NCBI GenBank assembly: GCA_020049855.1
Contig: JAGVLJ010000029.1
Span: 1 to 35,367, forward strand
Length of the DNA stretch: 35,367 bases
Direction of reading: 5' to 3'
Source: Bacteroidia bacterium
Lineage (GTDB): Bacteria; Bacteroidota; Bacteroidia; UKL13-3
Shown piece after piece: positions 1 to 7,362 of this stretch (positions are counted from its first letter, which is position 1; every line of letters begins with the position of its first letter). The position numbers and the translations under genes were made by a program. The notes beneath the pieces are model-generated. The model did no database searches and was not told where the DNA came from. It saw only the letters and a list, made by a program, of their open reading frames with translations.

Positions 1-1
1 A

Positions 2-97
2 CCCTTACCCGATGGAACCTATGGGTACTATATTGAACTACGCAATTACAAAGGCCGCGGGTATATGTACAAAGGAAGTGTTACGTTGCTTAGGTAG
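2..97 (+). CDS. C-terminal tail of a T9SS cargo protein (CHU_C / gliding-motility-associated domain), partial
   Basis: Only the last 31 codons lie in the window; the frame is open to the left edge and ends at TAG 95-97. The peptide has the typical end of the CHU_C domain: a P-D-G-T-Y-x-Y-x-I-E-L turn and strand, then K-G-x-V-T-L-L-R just before the stop. In Bacteroidota this domain routes large extracellular proteins through the type IX secretion system. The call rests on this short motif alone, and nothing can be said about the rest of the protein. A hairpin follows at 120-147. Confidence 0.7.
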   Translation, partial: PLPDGTYGYYIELRNYKGRGYMYKGSVTLLR

Positions 98-119
98 TCT
101 TGCAAAATAAATTAAAAAC

Positions 120-147
120 AAAAGGTTGACCAAAAAGCCAACCTTTT
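120..147. terminator. Bidirectional intrinsic terminator
   Basis: A perfect 9-bp stem (AAAAGGTTG at 120-128, CAACCTTTT at 139-147) encloses a 10-nt loop. It lies between two convergent genes, the T9SS cargo tail ending at 97 and the PhaJ-like gene ending at 176. Because the stem ends in A/T runs it can serve both strands. Confidence 0.75.
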
Positions 148-175
148 CCTTATAGGGTATTTTAAAAAGTATTGT

Positions 176-586
176 CTACCAAATGTAAACTTTTTTATTC
201 ATCAGCAACGCTTCACCAGTAATGGTATCAGATCCTGTGGCTACATCAATCACTTTAGTTTCGTAAAGCACACGGTTTTTTTCAGGAAATATTTCTTTCA
301 CAGTAATCACCGCACGGTAAGGCGTATCCACAAACATGGGTTTTAAGAAGGTGGTATTTTGTTTCATGTAGATATGCCCGTCAGCATGAAGTAGGGTGCC
401 GAATATTTTGGTGAATACACTTGCGCTGTAGTGGCCATGAATAATGCAACGGCCAAACATGCTCGCTTTTCCAATTTCCTGATTTACGTGAAGCGGGTTG
501 GTATCTCCCGAAATTTGTGCATAAAGGTCAACCTGAGTTTGGGTGTAGGAAAAATCATGTGTAAAAATATCTCCGACTTTAATCAT
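176..586 (-). CDS. phaJ: MaoC-like (R)-specific enoyl-CoA hydratase, PhaJ type
   Basis: The 136-residue single hot-dog-fold protein has the length of Aeromonas caviae PhaJ. The hydratase motif is present: S-G-D-T-N-P-L-H at residues 26-33 gives Asp28 and His33, spaced like the catalytic Asp31/His36 of PhaJ, followed by a G-R-C-I-I-H-G segment. PhaJ enzymes hydrate trans-2-enoyl-CoA from beta-oxidation to (R)-3-hydroxyacyl-CoA, the monomer for PHA synthase. The gene is divergent from phaE, with 316 bp between them, which supports this role. Cytoplasmic; no signal peptide. It could be another MaoC-family dehydratase, so the symbol rests on context plus motif. Confidence 0.78.
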   Translation of the reverse strand: MIKVGDIFTHDFSYTQTQVDLYAQISGDTNPLHVNQEIGKASMFGRCIIHGHYSASVFTKIFGTLLHADGHIYMKQNTTFLKPMFVDTPYRAVITVKEIFPEKNRVLYETKVIDVATGSDTITGEALLMNKKVYIW

Positions 587-902
587 AACGATAGTGCTTT
601 GGGTTATTAAATGGTTTAAAAAATGAATTTTGAACGTATGCGAAGGTAATTTATTTTGGATGGGTTAATTCAATTTTACGCAGAATTTTAATTCAGGTTA
701 CAAATAAAAAACGGACCAATGACGAAGATCATAGATAAATAATAGGAGATAATTAACTGGTATTATGCGACATATATACTATACAGTTAAATACCTCGTA
801 CATATGATGTAAATATATAAAATGTGTTTACCTTTGCGCCCGAATTCAGGTGCTGTTTTAATGTAAAATAAAAAAACCGTAATTCATCAAAAACGCAAAA
901 AA
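587..902. other. Divergent intergenic region between phaJ-like gene and phaE
   Basis: These 316 bp hold no convincing gene. I see a promoter element for phaE (829-836) and a weaker one for the PhaJ-like gene on the reverse strand (TACCTTCG reading 648 to 641, one mismatch to TAnnTTTG). The rest is AT-rich, without clear repeats or RNA structure. Confidence 0.6.
807..836 (+). promoter_or_regulatory. Bacteroidota-type promoter for phaE
   Basis: TACCTTTG at 829-836 matches the -7 consensus TAnnTTTG exactly. Nineteen nt upstream is ATG (807-809), one mismatch from the -33 TTG core. Transcription would start near 841, giving a leader of about 60 nt before the ATG at 903, which follows an A-rich stretch. 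Confidence 0.55.
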
Positions 903-2252
903 ATGGAAACAACAACAGGGAACACTGTAAAAAACGTGTTCGAAACCTGGGCCGAGGCTCAGAAAAAAGCAATGGATTCTTTTACTGAAAGTACTGAAAA
1001 GTTTCAAAAAGAAATCCTGAACAACAACAAAACCGGTGAAGCAGCCGATTACTTTAAGAAATGGTATGATTCTCAAATGTCGTTTTTCTACAACAACGAA
1101 AACAAAAATTCATCAAATCAGATGGATTGGTTTAATCACTGGATGAATAATCAAGCTGAAATGGGTAAAAAAATGAATGAAATGACTCAGGAGTGGATGA
1201 AAAGCCTGAATAACCCTGCAACCATGATTAACTCGATTCCGGGAATGCCGGACGAAACCAGAAGAAATATGGAGCAGGCAATGAATACCTATACGACTTG
1301 GATAAATTCAATGACTTCGGCCTACAATGATATGACCAAGAACTTTGGCAACCCGAATACAAAAGACTACTTCAGCAGTATGTTTAACAATACCGACAGT
1401 TACATGAAAATGTTCCAGCTTTGGATGCCGGTTATGAAAGCACTAAGCGATAAGACATACACTCCTGAACAGTTCGGACAATTATTCAACACGGTACTTT
1501 ATAAGGACATGATGGATAAAATGTTTGGCTTTGCTCCTGACTATATGAAAAGCATGTTCTCCAATCTTAATACTTCGTATCAGGAGAATATGAATAAAAT
1601 GATGGATATGAACAAAGGGTACTATGATACAATGAAAAATAACCTGCATAGCAGCCTACCTTCATTTATTCAGGATCCGTTTAATTCATACCTCAATGCT
1701 TACCAGAATATGTTTAATCATCTGCAAAATGCGTCAAACCCTTTTGCTAAGATGATGACTCATGGCTTTGGGAAGGAGCAATTAGAGAAGATTTCAGAAC
1801 TTAGTAAGCAGTTTAATATTTTTCAGGTACGTAATTCACAAATGCAATATCTGGTGTACACGACCGGAATGAAGGCCATGGAAACGCTTTCGCAGAACCT
1901 TTACAATAAAATGAAGAATGGCGAAGAAACCAAAAGTTTCATGCAGTTGTATTCAGAAATGCTGAACACAATGGATAAAGCATACGTAGAGCTGTTTGAA
2001 ACAGAAGAATATTCCAAAATGCAGGCAGAACTGAGTTCGGTTGGCCTTCGAATGAAGAAAGATATCGAAGATCAAATGGAAAAAATGTTTGCCAATGTTC
2101 CATTGGTACCCCGTTCCGAGATGGATGAATTGTACAAAACAATTCACGACCTGAAATCACGTATTCGTTTGCTGGAAAAACAAATTGACGGTGATTTTGA
2201 AGTTGAGGTTAAAGAACCAAAAGCTGCATCAAAAAAATCAAAGAACGTATAA
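903..2252 (+). CDS. phaE: Class III poly(R)-hydroxyalkanoic acid synthase, subunit PhaE
   Basis: The protein has 449 residues, is rich in Met, Asn, Lys and aromatic residues, mostly helical in appearance, and has no signal peptide. It ends with the PhaE signature: a V-P-R-S-E-M-D-E-L segment at about 401-409 running into a coiled coil (about 403-429, with K-S-R-I-R-L-L-E-K), then a Lys-rich tail. PhaE is non-catalytic and forms the active synthase with PhaC at the surface of PHA granules. It is longer than the roughly 360-residue PhaE of Allochromatium; the N-terminal helical part resembles phasins. phaC follows 105 bp downstream with a terminator-like hairpin in the gap. Confidence 0.85.
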   Translation: METTTGNTVKNVFETWAEAQKKAMDSFTESTEKFQKEILNNNKTGEAADYFKKWYDSQMSFFYNNENKNSSNQMDWFNHWMNNQAEMGKKMNEMTQEWMKSLNNPATMINSIPGMPDETRRNMEQAMNTYTTWINSMTSAYNDMTKNFGNPNTKDYFSSMFNNTDSYMKMFQLWMPVMKALSDKTYTPEQFGQLFNTVLYKDMMDKMFGFAPDYMKSMFSNLNTSYQENMNKMMDMNKGYYDTMKNNLHSSLPSFIQDPFNSYLNAYQNMFNHLQNASNPFAKMMTHGFGKEQLEKISELSKQFNIFQVRNSQMQYLVYTTGMKAMETLSQNLYNKMKNGEETKSFMQLYSEMLNTMDKAYVELFETEEYSKMQAELSSVGLRMKKDIEDQMEKMFANVPLVPRSEMDELYKTIHDLKSRIRLLEKQIDGDFEVEVKEPKAASKKSKNV

Positions 2253-2277
2253 GTTGAATTAATAGGTTAATAGTGAG

Positions 2278-2316
2278 CAGCCGCAGATTCCTTTTGAGTT
2301 TGTGGCTGTTTTTTTT
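2278..2316 (+). terminator. Terminator/attenuator-like hairpin between phaE and phaC
   Basis: CAGCCGCA (2278-2285) pairs with TGTGGCTG (2301-2308, one G-U pair) and is followed at once by eight T residues (2309-2316). This is the form of an intrinsic terminator, but it sits inside the phaE-phaC unit, 41 nt before phaC. It probably reduces rather than stops readthrough. Confidence 0.65.
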
Positions 2317-2357
2317 CAAACTTCATTAAATTCGTTTCAATTAATCAAACTTAAAGT

Positions 2358-3410
2358 ATGAATGTAAATGTAAAAGAAGTAATGACTGAGTTTACCAAAG
2401 CCAGCGAAAAACTGATAAAAGGGTATGAAACATTACAACGTATAAAAGATATTGAAGTGGCTACAACCCCAAAAACTTTGGTATGGCAGCGCGACCATGT
2501 GAAAGTGTATCATTACAACCGCGAAACACCGGCTAAGTGCAAAATTCCGTGTTTGGTTTCATTTGCCATGATTAATCGTCAGGATGTACTGGATATTCAA
2601 CCTGACCGTAGTTTAATGAAAAAGCTGCTTGATGAGGGATTAGATGTGTATATTATTGACTGGGGGTATCCGGGTAAACAAGATCGTTACCTTACCATGG
2701 AAGATTATATTTTGGGGTATTTAGACGATGCGGTGGATTATGTCCGTAAAGCGAATAAAGCACCAAAAATTAATATGCTTGCCATTTGTCAGGGTGGTAC
2801 ATTCAGTATGATTTATGCCTCACTTAAACCTGAAAAATTCAATACACTTACTACTTTCGTTGCTCCATTTGATTTTAAAGGGAACGAATGCATGTTGTAT
2901 CGCTGGACAAAAGACATTGATGTAGATACTATGGTTGATAGTATTGGTACAATTCCCGGAACAATGCTGGATCAGGGTTTCGGTTTCCTTAAGCCAAGTA
3001 TGAATATCTCTAAATACCTTGGGATAATGGATTCATTGGAAGATGAAGAAAAATTACTTTCTTTTTTGCGAATGGAAAAATGGAAAGCCGATCTTCCAAA
3101 TATTGCCGGTGAAATGTTTCGTAAATACATCAAAGATCTGTTTAGAGACAATAAACTTATAAAAGGCGAAATGGAACTGGGAGGTCAAAAGGTTGATTTA
3201 ACTAATATGACTGTACCTTACCTCAACGTGTACGCTACCGAGGACAATATAATTCCTAATACGTCTACTTTACCCATAATGGATAAAATTGGGTCAAAAG
3301 ACAAAACAGCATATCCGTTTAAGGGAGGGCATATAGGCGTGTTTGTAGGGTCTAAATCACAAAAGGAATTAGGCCCTGCAGTTGCCAAATGGATAACTGA
3401 GAGATCATAA
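2358..3410 (+). CDS. phaC: Class III PHA synthase, catalytic subunit PhaC
   Basis: This 350-residue alpha/beta-hydrolase-fold protein has the length of class III PhaC (about 355). It polymerises (R)-3-hydroxyacyl-CoA into PHA with release of CoA. The catalytic triad can be placed at Cys144 (in L-A-I-C-Q-G-G), Asp296 (Y-A-T-E-D-N-I-I-P) and His325 (K-G-G-H-I-G). The spacings of 152 and 29 residues nearly match Cys149/Asp302/His331 of the Allochromatium enzyme. The D-W-G-Y-P segment near 101-105 is also typical. One oddity: the first glycine of the G-x-C-x-G-G box is Ala142. It needs PhaE, encoded upstream. No phaA, phaB or phaR lies nearby. Confidence 0.92.
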   Translation: MNVNVKEVMTEFTKASEKLIKGYETLQRIKDIEVATTPKTLVWQRDHVKVYHYNRETPAKCKIPCLVSFAMINRQDVLDIQPDRSLMKKLLDEGLDVYIIDWGYPGKQDRYLTMEDYILGYLDDAVDYVRKANKAPKINMLAICQGGTFSMIYASLKPEKFNTLTTFVAPFDFKGNECMLYRWTKDIDVDTMVDSIGTIPGTMLDQGFGFLKPSMNISKYLGIMDSLEDEEKLLSFLRMEKWKADLPNIAGEMFRKYIKDLFRDNKLIKGEMELGGQKVDLTNMTVPYLNVYATEDNIIPNTSTLPIMDKIGSKDKTAYPFKGGHIGVFVGSKSQKELGPAVAKWITERS

Positions 3411-3833
3411 CCTTTTAATTATCCCAAGCTAATTTGTAAGAACTTTTTATTTTTAGGAAGTCCAATTTGGTTCTTACCTTTAAACATTAGCCAATCTAAA
3501 TTATCCCTGCGCTGGCCAGCTTTAAAATCTTGAATTATTGTATTGTTATTTTAGTTGGGAGGTGCATTATCATCCCTACTTAAATTCTTATTTTTGAAAG
3601 AACAAAAAGTTAAGGCCTATTCGCCTGGTTTTATAAAAGAGGTAATAATAAAGAAGAATCGTTGTAAGTAATTAGGATACAAGTTGTATAATCAGGAACT
3701 TGACAAAGTAATTACTACCTTGTTGTTAGTACCCAAGTAAAGGCAACTAAAAAAAGATTAAAATATTACAACCTCTGCCATATGCAATAATCGGTGGACT
3801 AAGCTTGACTGAACTGCCGCTTGCCTCCATAAT
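3411..3833. other. Intergenic region after phaC; possible decayed fragments
   Basis: These 423 bp have no intact gene. A long-looped inverted repeat (GTAAGAAC 3436-3443 and GTTCTTAC 3470-3477) follows phaC and could be a weak terminator. On the reverse strand 3419-3550 reads as 43 codons of protein-like composition ending in TAA but without an ATG start. A TAnnTTTG match (TATTTTTG, 3589-3596) lies 238 nt before the hydrolase gene at 3834 and may be its promoter. Nothing else is recognisable. Confidence 0.4.
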
Positions 3834-4682
3834 ATGAATCAAAACTGCGTAATGAAACACTTAAAAATTAATGACCGGATAGAAATTGCCTATACGGACA
3901 CAGGTAAAGGAGTCCCCCTTGTTTTTATTCACGGGTTGGCTAGTTATGGAGGTATTTGGAGGAAAAATACAAATAAGTTGGATAGTGATTTTAGATGCAT
4001 CAGCATTGATCTTCCTGGTAACGGAAAATCAACTAAGGGGGATTTTCCCTTTAGCATGTTTTTTTATGCCGAGACTGTGGTGCAGTTTATTCATCAACTT
4101 GGATTGAACGAAGTAGCCATGTGCGGACATTCAATGGGCGGACAAATTGCTCAAATTATTGCCCTGCGATATCCACAATTAGTAAAGAAACTGATATTAG
4201 CCGCTCCGGCCGGCTTTGAGTTTTTTACAGCACACGATAAATTACTCTTTAATCAGATGATGATGCTGGGTAATTTTATTTATGCCGATGAATACCATTT
4301 GGCTTCTACCATACGCGATGGTTTTTCGGTAATTCCTGATGAAGTGGAAGAAGTGATAAACGACCTTAACGAACAGTTATTTTCAGGTAAATTAAGTTAC
4401 TACCGCTCCATGGTAACAGGCTCTATTAATGGAATGATGAATGAGCAGGTGTACGATTTTCTGCCTCAAATCCATTGCCCGGTACTGGTCATATTTGGGG
4501 AGAATGATAAACTTATCCCAAATAAACTTATTCATCACACTACTACTGAAAAAGTAGCCAGACTGGGAACTGCACAGCTTAAACAGGGTACACTACACCT
4601 CATGCCCAACTGCGGGCATTTTATTCAGTGGGAAAAAGCTGCCGAATTCAACAAACTCATAAAAACATTTTTACGCGGGTGA
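3834..4682 (+). CDS. Alpha/beta hydrolase
   Basis: A 282-residue cytoplasmic alpha/beta-hydrolase-fold protein without signal peptide. The HG oxyanion motif is F-I-H-G-L-A at about 31-36, the nucleophile elbow is G-H-S-M-G with Ser100, the acid is probably Asp225 (F-G-E-N-D-K-L-I-P) and the base His262 (C-G-H-F-I-Q-W-E). The order and spacing are those of the lipase/esterase/haloperoxidase-like family; the substrate cannot be read from the sequence. ATG 3852 (residue 7) is an alternative start. Its TGA overlaps the GTG of the following membrane-protein gene, so the two are probably translated together. It lies downstream of phaC but is not an obvious PHA depolymerase. Confidence 0.82.
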   Translation: MNQNCVMKHLKINDRIEIAYTDTGKGVPLVFIHGLASYGGIWRKNTNKLDSDFRCISIDLPGNGKSTKGDFPFSMFFYAETVVQFIHQLGLNEVAMCGHSMGGQIAQIIALRYPQLVKKLILAAPAGFEFFTAHDKLLFNQMMMLGNFIYADEYHLASTIRDGFSVIPDEVEEVINDLNEQLFSGKLSYYRSMVTGSINGMMNEQVYDFLPQIHCPVLVIFGENDKLIPNKLIHHTTTEKVARLGTAQLKQGTLHLMPNCGHFIQWEKAAEFNKLIKTFLRG

Positions 4683-5671
4683 GCGGGCAAAAAAAATATG
4701 GTTGGCTCCAAACTGTTCTATTTCTGGCAACGGGAGTGGGTTTCTTTTATTTTGTTGCTCAAAAATTTGACCTAATCGCAAGTATCCAAATAATTAAACG
4801 AGGGATATATTATAATGCTATCCCTGTTGCTCTCATCTCCTTTATGAGCTATTGGTTCAGGGTGCAACGCTGGCGCTTGCTGATGAAAGCAGGCGGATAT
4901 CCGGCCTCTTTTGGTAATGGGTTACTTGCCCTCAGTATTGGATATACGGTTAATTACGCCCTGCCCAGATTTGGCGAAGTAACCCGAAGTTTTATTGTAA
5001 AACGCAGCGAAGGCACTCCGTTTGAACTAACCTTAGGGGCCGTGGTTATGGAAAGGCTGGTAGATATTATGGCCTTGTTTGTTGTTTGTGTGGTGGTTTT
5101 GCTGCTGCAATTCCAGTTGCTTTTGGGTTTCATACAACTGGAAATACTTTCTCCGCTGTCGGCAAAATTGAGTGAATACCCTTCTACTTGGGGTTTATGG
5201 ATTGTGGTGTTCATTGTAATGGTTGGGCTTTTCTTCAGTTTTCGCAAGGCACGCCAAGCAGCTAAATTGAACCATGTGTTCCATTCATTTATTAAGGGTT
5301 TGTTGAGTATAAAAAAAATAGAACAAGGCTGGCTCTTTGTATTGTACACCACAGGTATCTGGGCCTGCTATTTTTCAATGACCTACCTCTGGACGTTCTC
5401 TTTTCCTGAAAGTGCCTGCATAGGGCCACTTGCTGCTTTTGTGGTGATGGTATTGGGTACAATTGGCCGCTCCTTGCCGGTGCAGGGTGGGGGAATGGGG
5501 GTGTATCATTCCATTGTTACTCCGGCCTTCATGTTGTATGGAGTAAATGAGCAGGTGGCCTTTGCACTAGCTATCATTATTCATGGGGCACAGGCTGTTT
5601 TTTCATGTATAATGGGGCTTATCAGTTATATGTGGATGACCATAGTAGCGGTAAATCAAAAATTGGGATAA
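4679..5671 (+). CDS. Flippase-like integral membrane protein (LPG_synthase_TM / UPF0104 family)
   Basis: The start chosen is GTG 4679, which overlaps the upstream TGA as GTGA. An ATG at 4628 in the same frame would add 17 residues inside the hydrolase gene. The 330-residue product has about eight hydrophobic segments, with family features: an R-x-Q-R-W-R-L-L-M segment after the second membrane helix, a Y-x-x-N-Y-A-L-P-R-F-G-E-V-x-R loop, V-V-M-E-R-L-V-D, and a G-R-S-L-P-V-Q-G-G-G-x-G segment near the C-terminus. Relatives include the membrane part of MprF and AglD, which handle lipid-linked substrates; no soluble aminoacyl-transferase domain is present. The coupled hydrolase suggests a shared lipid-related substrate, but this is inference. 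Confidence 0.82.
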   Translation: MSGQKKYGWLQTVLFLATGVGFFYFVAQKFDLIASIQIIKRGIYYNAIPVALISFMSYWFRVQRWRLLMKAGGYPASFGNGLLALSIGYTVNYALPRFGEVTRSFIVKRSEGTPFELTLGAVVMERLVDIMALFVVCVVVLLLQFQLLLGFIQLEILSPLSAKLSEYPSTWGLWIVVFIVMVGLFFSFRKARQAAKLNHVFHSFIKGLLSIKKIEQGWLFVLYTTGIWACYFSMTYLWTFSFPESACIGPLAAFVVMVLGTIGRSLPVQGGGMGVYHSIVTPAFMLYGVNEQVAFALAIIIHGAQAVFSCIMGLISYMWMTIVAVNQKLG

Positions 5672-5716
5672 AAAACCGCCATTCGCGGACTTCTGTTTAC
5701 ATCCAATACATCTTGG

Positions 5717-6127
5717 TCAAAAATCATCTTCACCAGAAGCAGTCTTATGCCGTTTACCTCCCTTTTGCCTGCTTTGTTGCATTTTATATCTAAGGGCTTC
5801 TTTAATTTTTCCTTTTACTTCTATATATCCTTTTTGTTGCTCAGAAGTGAGCAAAGGCATAAGTTGCTGGTCGGTTTCAATACCTAATTGTTTTAAGGCA
5901 GTTCGTTTCACATCAGTGCTGTCTGTTGACTGACGAATGGCCTTCATCTTTTGTCCCTGTGCCCGATAAACTTCCTTAACTCTCAGGGTTTGATCTTCAC
6001 TTAAACTAAGGTAATTTTTGAGACGATAAGCCATTCTTTCGGCAGGCATACTGTCACGTTGTGCCTGCACACTTAACATACTCATGTTCATCAAAGCAAT
6101 CAGCAATTTTTTTATTATCTTATTCAT
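5717..6127 (-). CDS. Small periplasmic Spy/CpxP-like protein
   Basis: The 136-residue protein begins with M-N-K-I-I-K-K and a hydrophobic stretch ending in S-V-Q-A-Q, a likely signal peptide cleaved near residue 22. The mature part is helical and charged, with L-S-L-S-E-D-Q-T at about 40-47 and L-L-T-S-E-Q-Q-K-G-Y at about 92-101. This double L-T/S-x-x-Q pattern is typical of the Spy/CpxP (LTXXQ) superfamily of periplasmic chaperones and stress sensors. The tail is basic. It stands alone, convergent to the flippase-like gene and divergent from mnmA. The precise role is unknown. Confidence 0.6.
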   Translation of the reverse strand: MNKIIKKLLIALMNMSMLSVQAQRDSMPAERMAYRLKNYLSLSEDQTLRVKEVYRAQGQKMKAIRQSTDSTDVKRTALKQLGIETDQQLMPLLTSEQQKGYIEVKGKIKEALRYKMQQSRQKGGKRHKTASGEDDF

Positions 6128-6233
6128 ATATTTTTTAACTTAAAGAGGGTTTGATAACTGAAATGTACAAAAGTTTAATATCCGCTTACGTTCTATATTT
6201 GTAAAACGATTCTACACTATCGGCAATTCGGAT

Positions 6234-6241
6234 TATCTTTG
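6234..6241 (+). promoter_or_regulatory. -7 promoter element for mnmA
   Basis: TATCTTTG matches TAnnTTTG exactly. Only 12 nt separate it from ATG 6254, so the leader would be about 7-8 nt. No good -33 TTG is seen at the usual spacing. The element also shows that the TTG at 6239, in frame with mnmA, cannot be the start codon. Confidence 0.55.
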
Positions 6242-6253
6242 CATCCTTATAAT

Positions 6254-7354
6254 ATGAGCAAACACGGCAAAATATTGGTAGCCATGAGTGGAGGGATTGA
6301 CAGTACTGTTACTGCGGTAATGCTGGCCGAAGAAGGGTATGAGGTGGTTGGCATTACCATGAAAACATGGGACTATGAGACTTCGGGAGGAGGTAAAAAA
6401 GAAACCGGTTGTTGTAGTCTTGATTCAATTAATGATGCCCGTACTATTGCGGTAAAGTATGGTATTCATCACATGATTCTTGATATCCGCGAAGAGTTTG
6501 GCGATTTTGTTATCAATAATTTTGTAGAAGAATACATGGCCGGACGTACACCAAATCCCTGTGTGTTGTGCAATACGCATATTAAATGGGAGGCACTGTT
6601 GAAACGAGCCAACATGTTGGAGTGCGAATTTATTGCCACAGGGCATTACGCGAATGTGCGACTGGAAAATGGTCGTTATGTAATTTCAAAAGGAAAAGAC
6701 GAAAACAAAGATCAGAGTTATGTATTGTGGGGATTAAGCCAGCAAAGCCTGGCCAAAACCCGTTTCCCTATGGGGCAATACCGTAAAACTGAGATTAAGC
6801 AAATGGCCATTAACCGAGGGTTTACCGAACTGGCCACAAAAAGCGAGAGCTACGAAATTTGTTTTGTACCCGATAACGATTACAGGGGCTTTTTAAAGCG
6901 CAGAGACCCCGGACTGGAAGCAAGGGTGGACGGTGGTAATTTTGTTCTTACAGATGGCCGCGTAATAGGTAAACACCGCGGATATCCGTTTTACACGGTA
7001 GGCCAGCGCAAAGGGTTGGAAATTGCCATAGGCGAACCCTTATTTGTAGTGGAAATACAACCGGAAACCAATACGGTAGTGCTGGGTAATCTGGATGATT
7101 TAAATAGAAACGGTATGTGGGTGCGCGGACTTAACATGGTAAAATATGCTTCATTAACTGAACCAGTTGAGGCCCTAACCAAAGTGCGCTACAAAGATCC
7201 CGGCAACCTCAGCACCATCAGCCAGCATGATAACCGAATGAAAGTGGAGTTTCATGGAGAAGTAAAAGCCATTGCTCCGGGGCAGAGTGCTGTTTTTTAC
7301 GAGGAGAATGATTTAATTGGTGGTGGATGGATTGAATCGGGTTTTCAGCTATAA
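6254..7354 (+). CDS. mnmA: tRNA-uridine 2-sulfurtransferase MnmA
   Basis: MnmA thiolates U34 of tRNA-Lys, -Glu and -Gln using ATP and a persulfide relay. The 366-residue product from ATG 6254 has the ATP pyrophosphatase P-loop S-G-G-I-D-S (12-17), the catalytic cysteines Cys103 (R-T-P-N-P-C-V-L-C-N) and Cys203 (S-Y-E-I-C-F-V-P-D), the tRNA-binding G-H-Y-A loop at 130-133, and a C-terminal beta-barrel with Y-T-V-G-Q-R-K-G. The length is normal. A TTG 15 nt upstream is in frame but lies in the promoter -7 box. It is the first gene of a probable three-gene operon with spacings of 8 and 6 nt. Confidence 0.95.
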   Translation: MSKHGKILVAMSGGIDSTVTAVMLAEEGYEVVGITMKTWDYETSGGGKKETGCCSLDSINDARTIAVKYGIHHMILDIREEFGDFVINNFVEEYMAGRTPNPCVLCNTHIKWEALLKRANMLECEFIATGHYANVRLENGRYVISKGKDENKDQSYVLWGLSQQSLAKTRFPMGQYRKTEIKQMAINRGFTELATKSESYEICFVPDNDYRGFLKRRDPGLEARVDGGNFVLTDGRVIGKHRGYPFYTVGQRKGLEIAIGEPLFVVEIQPETNTVVLGNLDDLNRNGMWVRGLNMVKYASLTEPVEALTKVRYKDPGNLSTISQHDNRMKVEFHGEVKAIAPGQSAVFYEENDLIGGGWIESGFQL

Positions 7355-7362
7355 ACCAATTT

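Noticed and set aside
3700-3722. TTGACA followed by TACCTTG as a promoter for the hydrolase gene
   Set aside because: The spacing fits neither the sigma-70 (-35/-10) nor the Bacteroidota (-33/-7) arrangement; the upstream TATTTTTG at 3589 is a closer match.
4628-4678. Upstream ATG start for the flippase-like gene
   Set aside because: It would lie entirely in the hydrolase coding region; the added residues are not membrane-like, and GTG 4679 gives a classic stop-start overlap.
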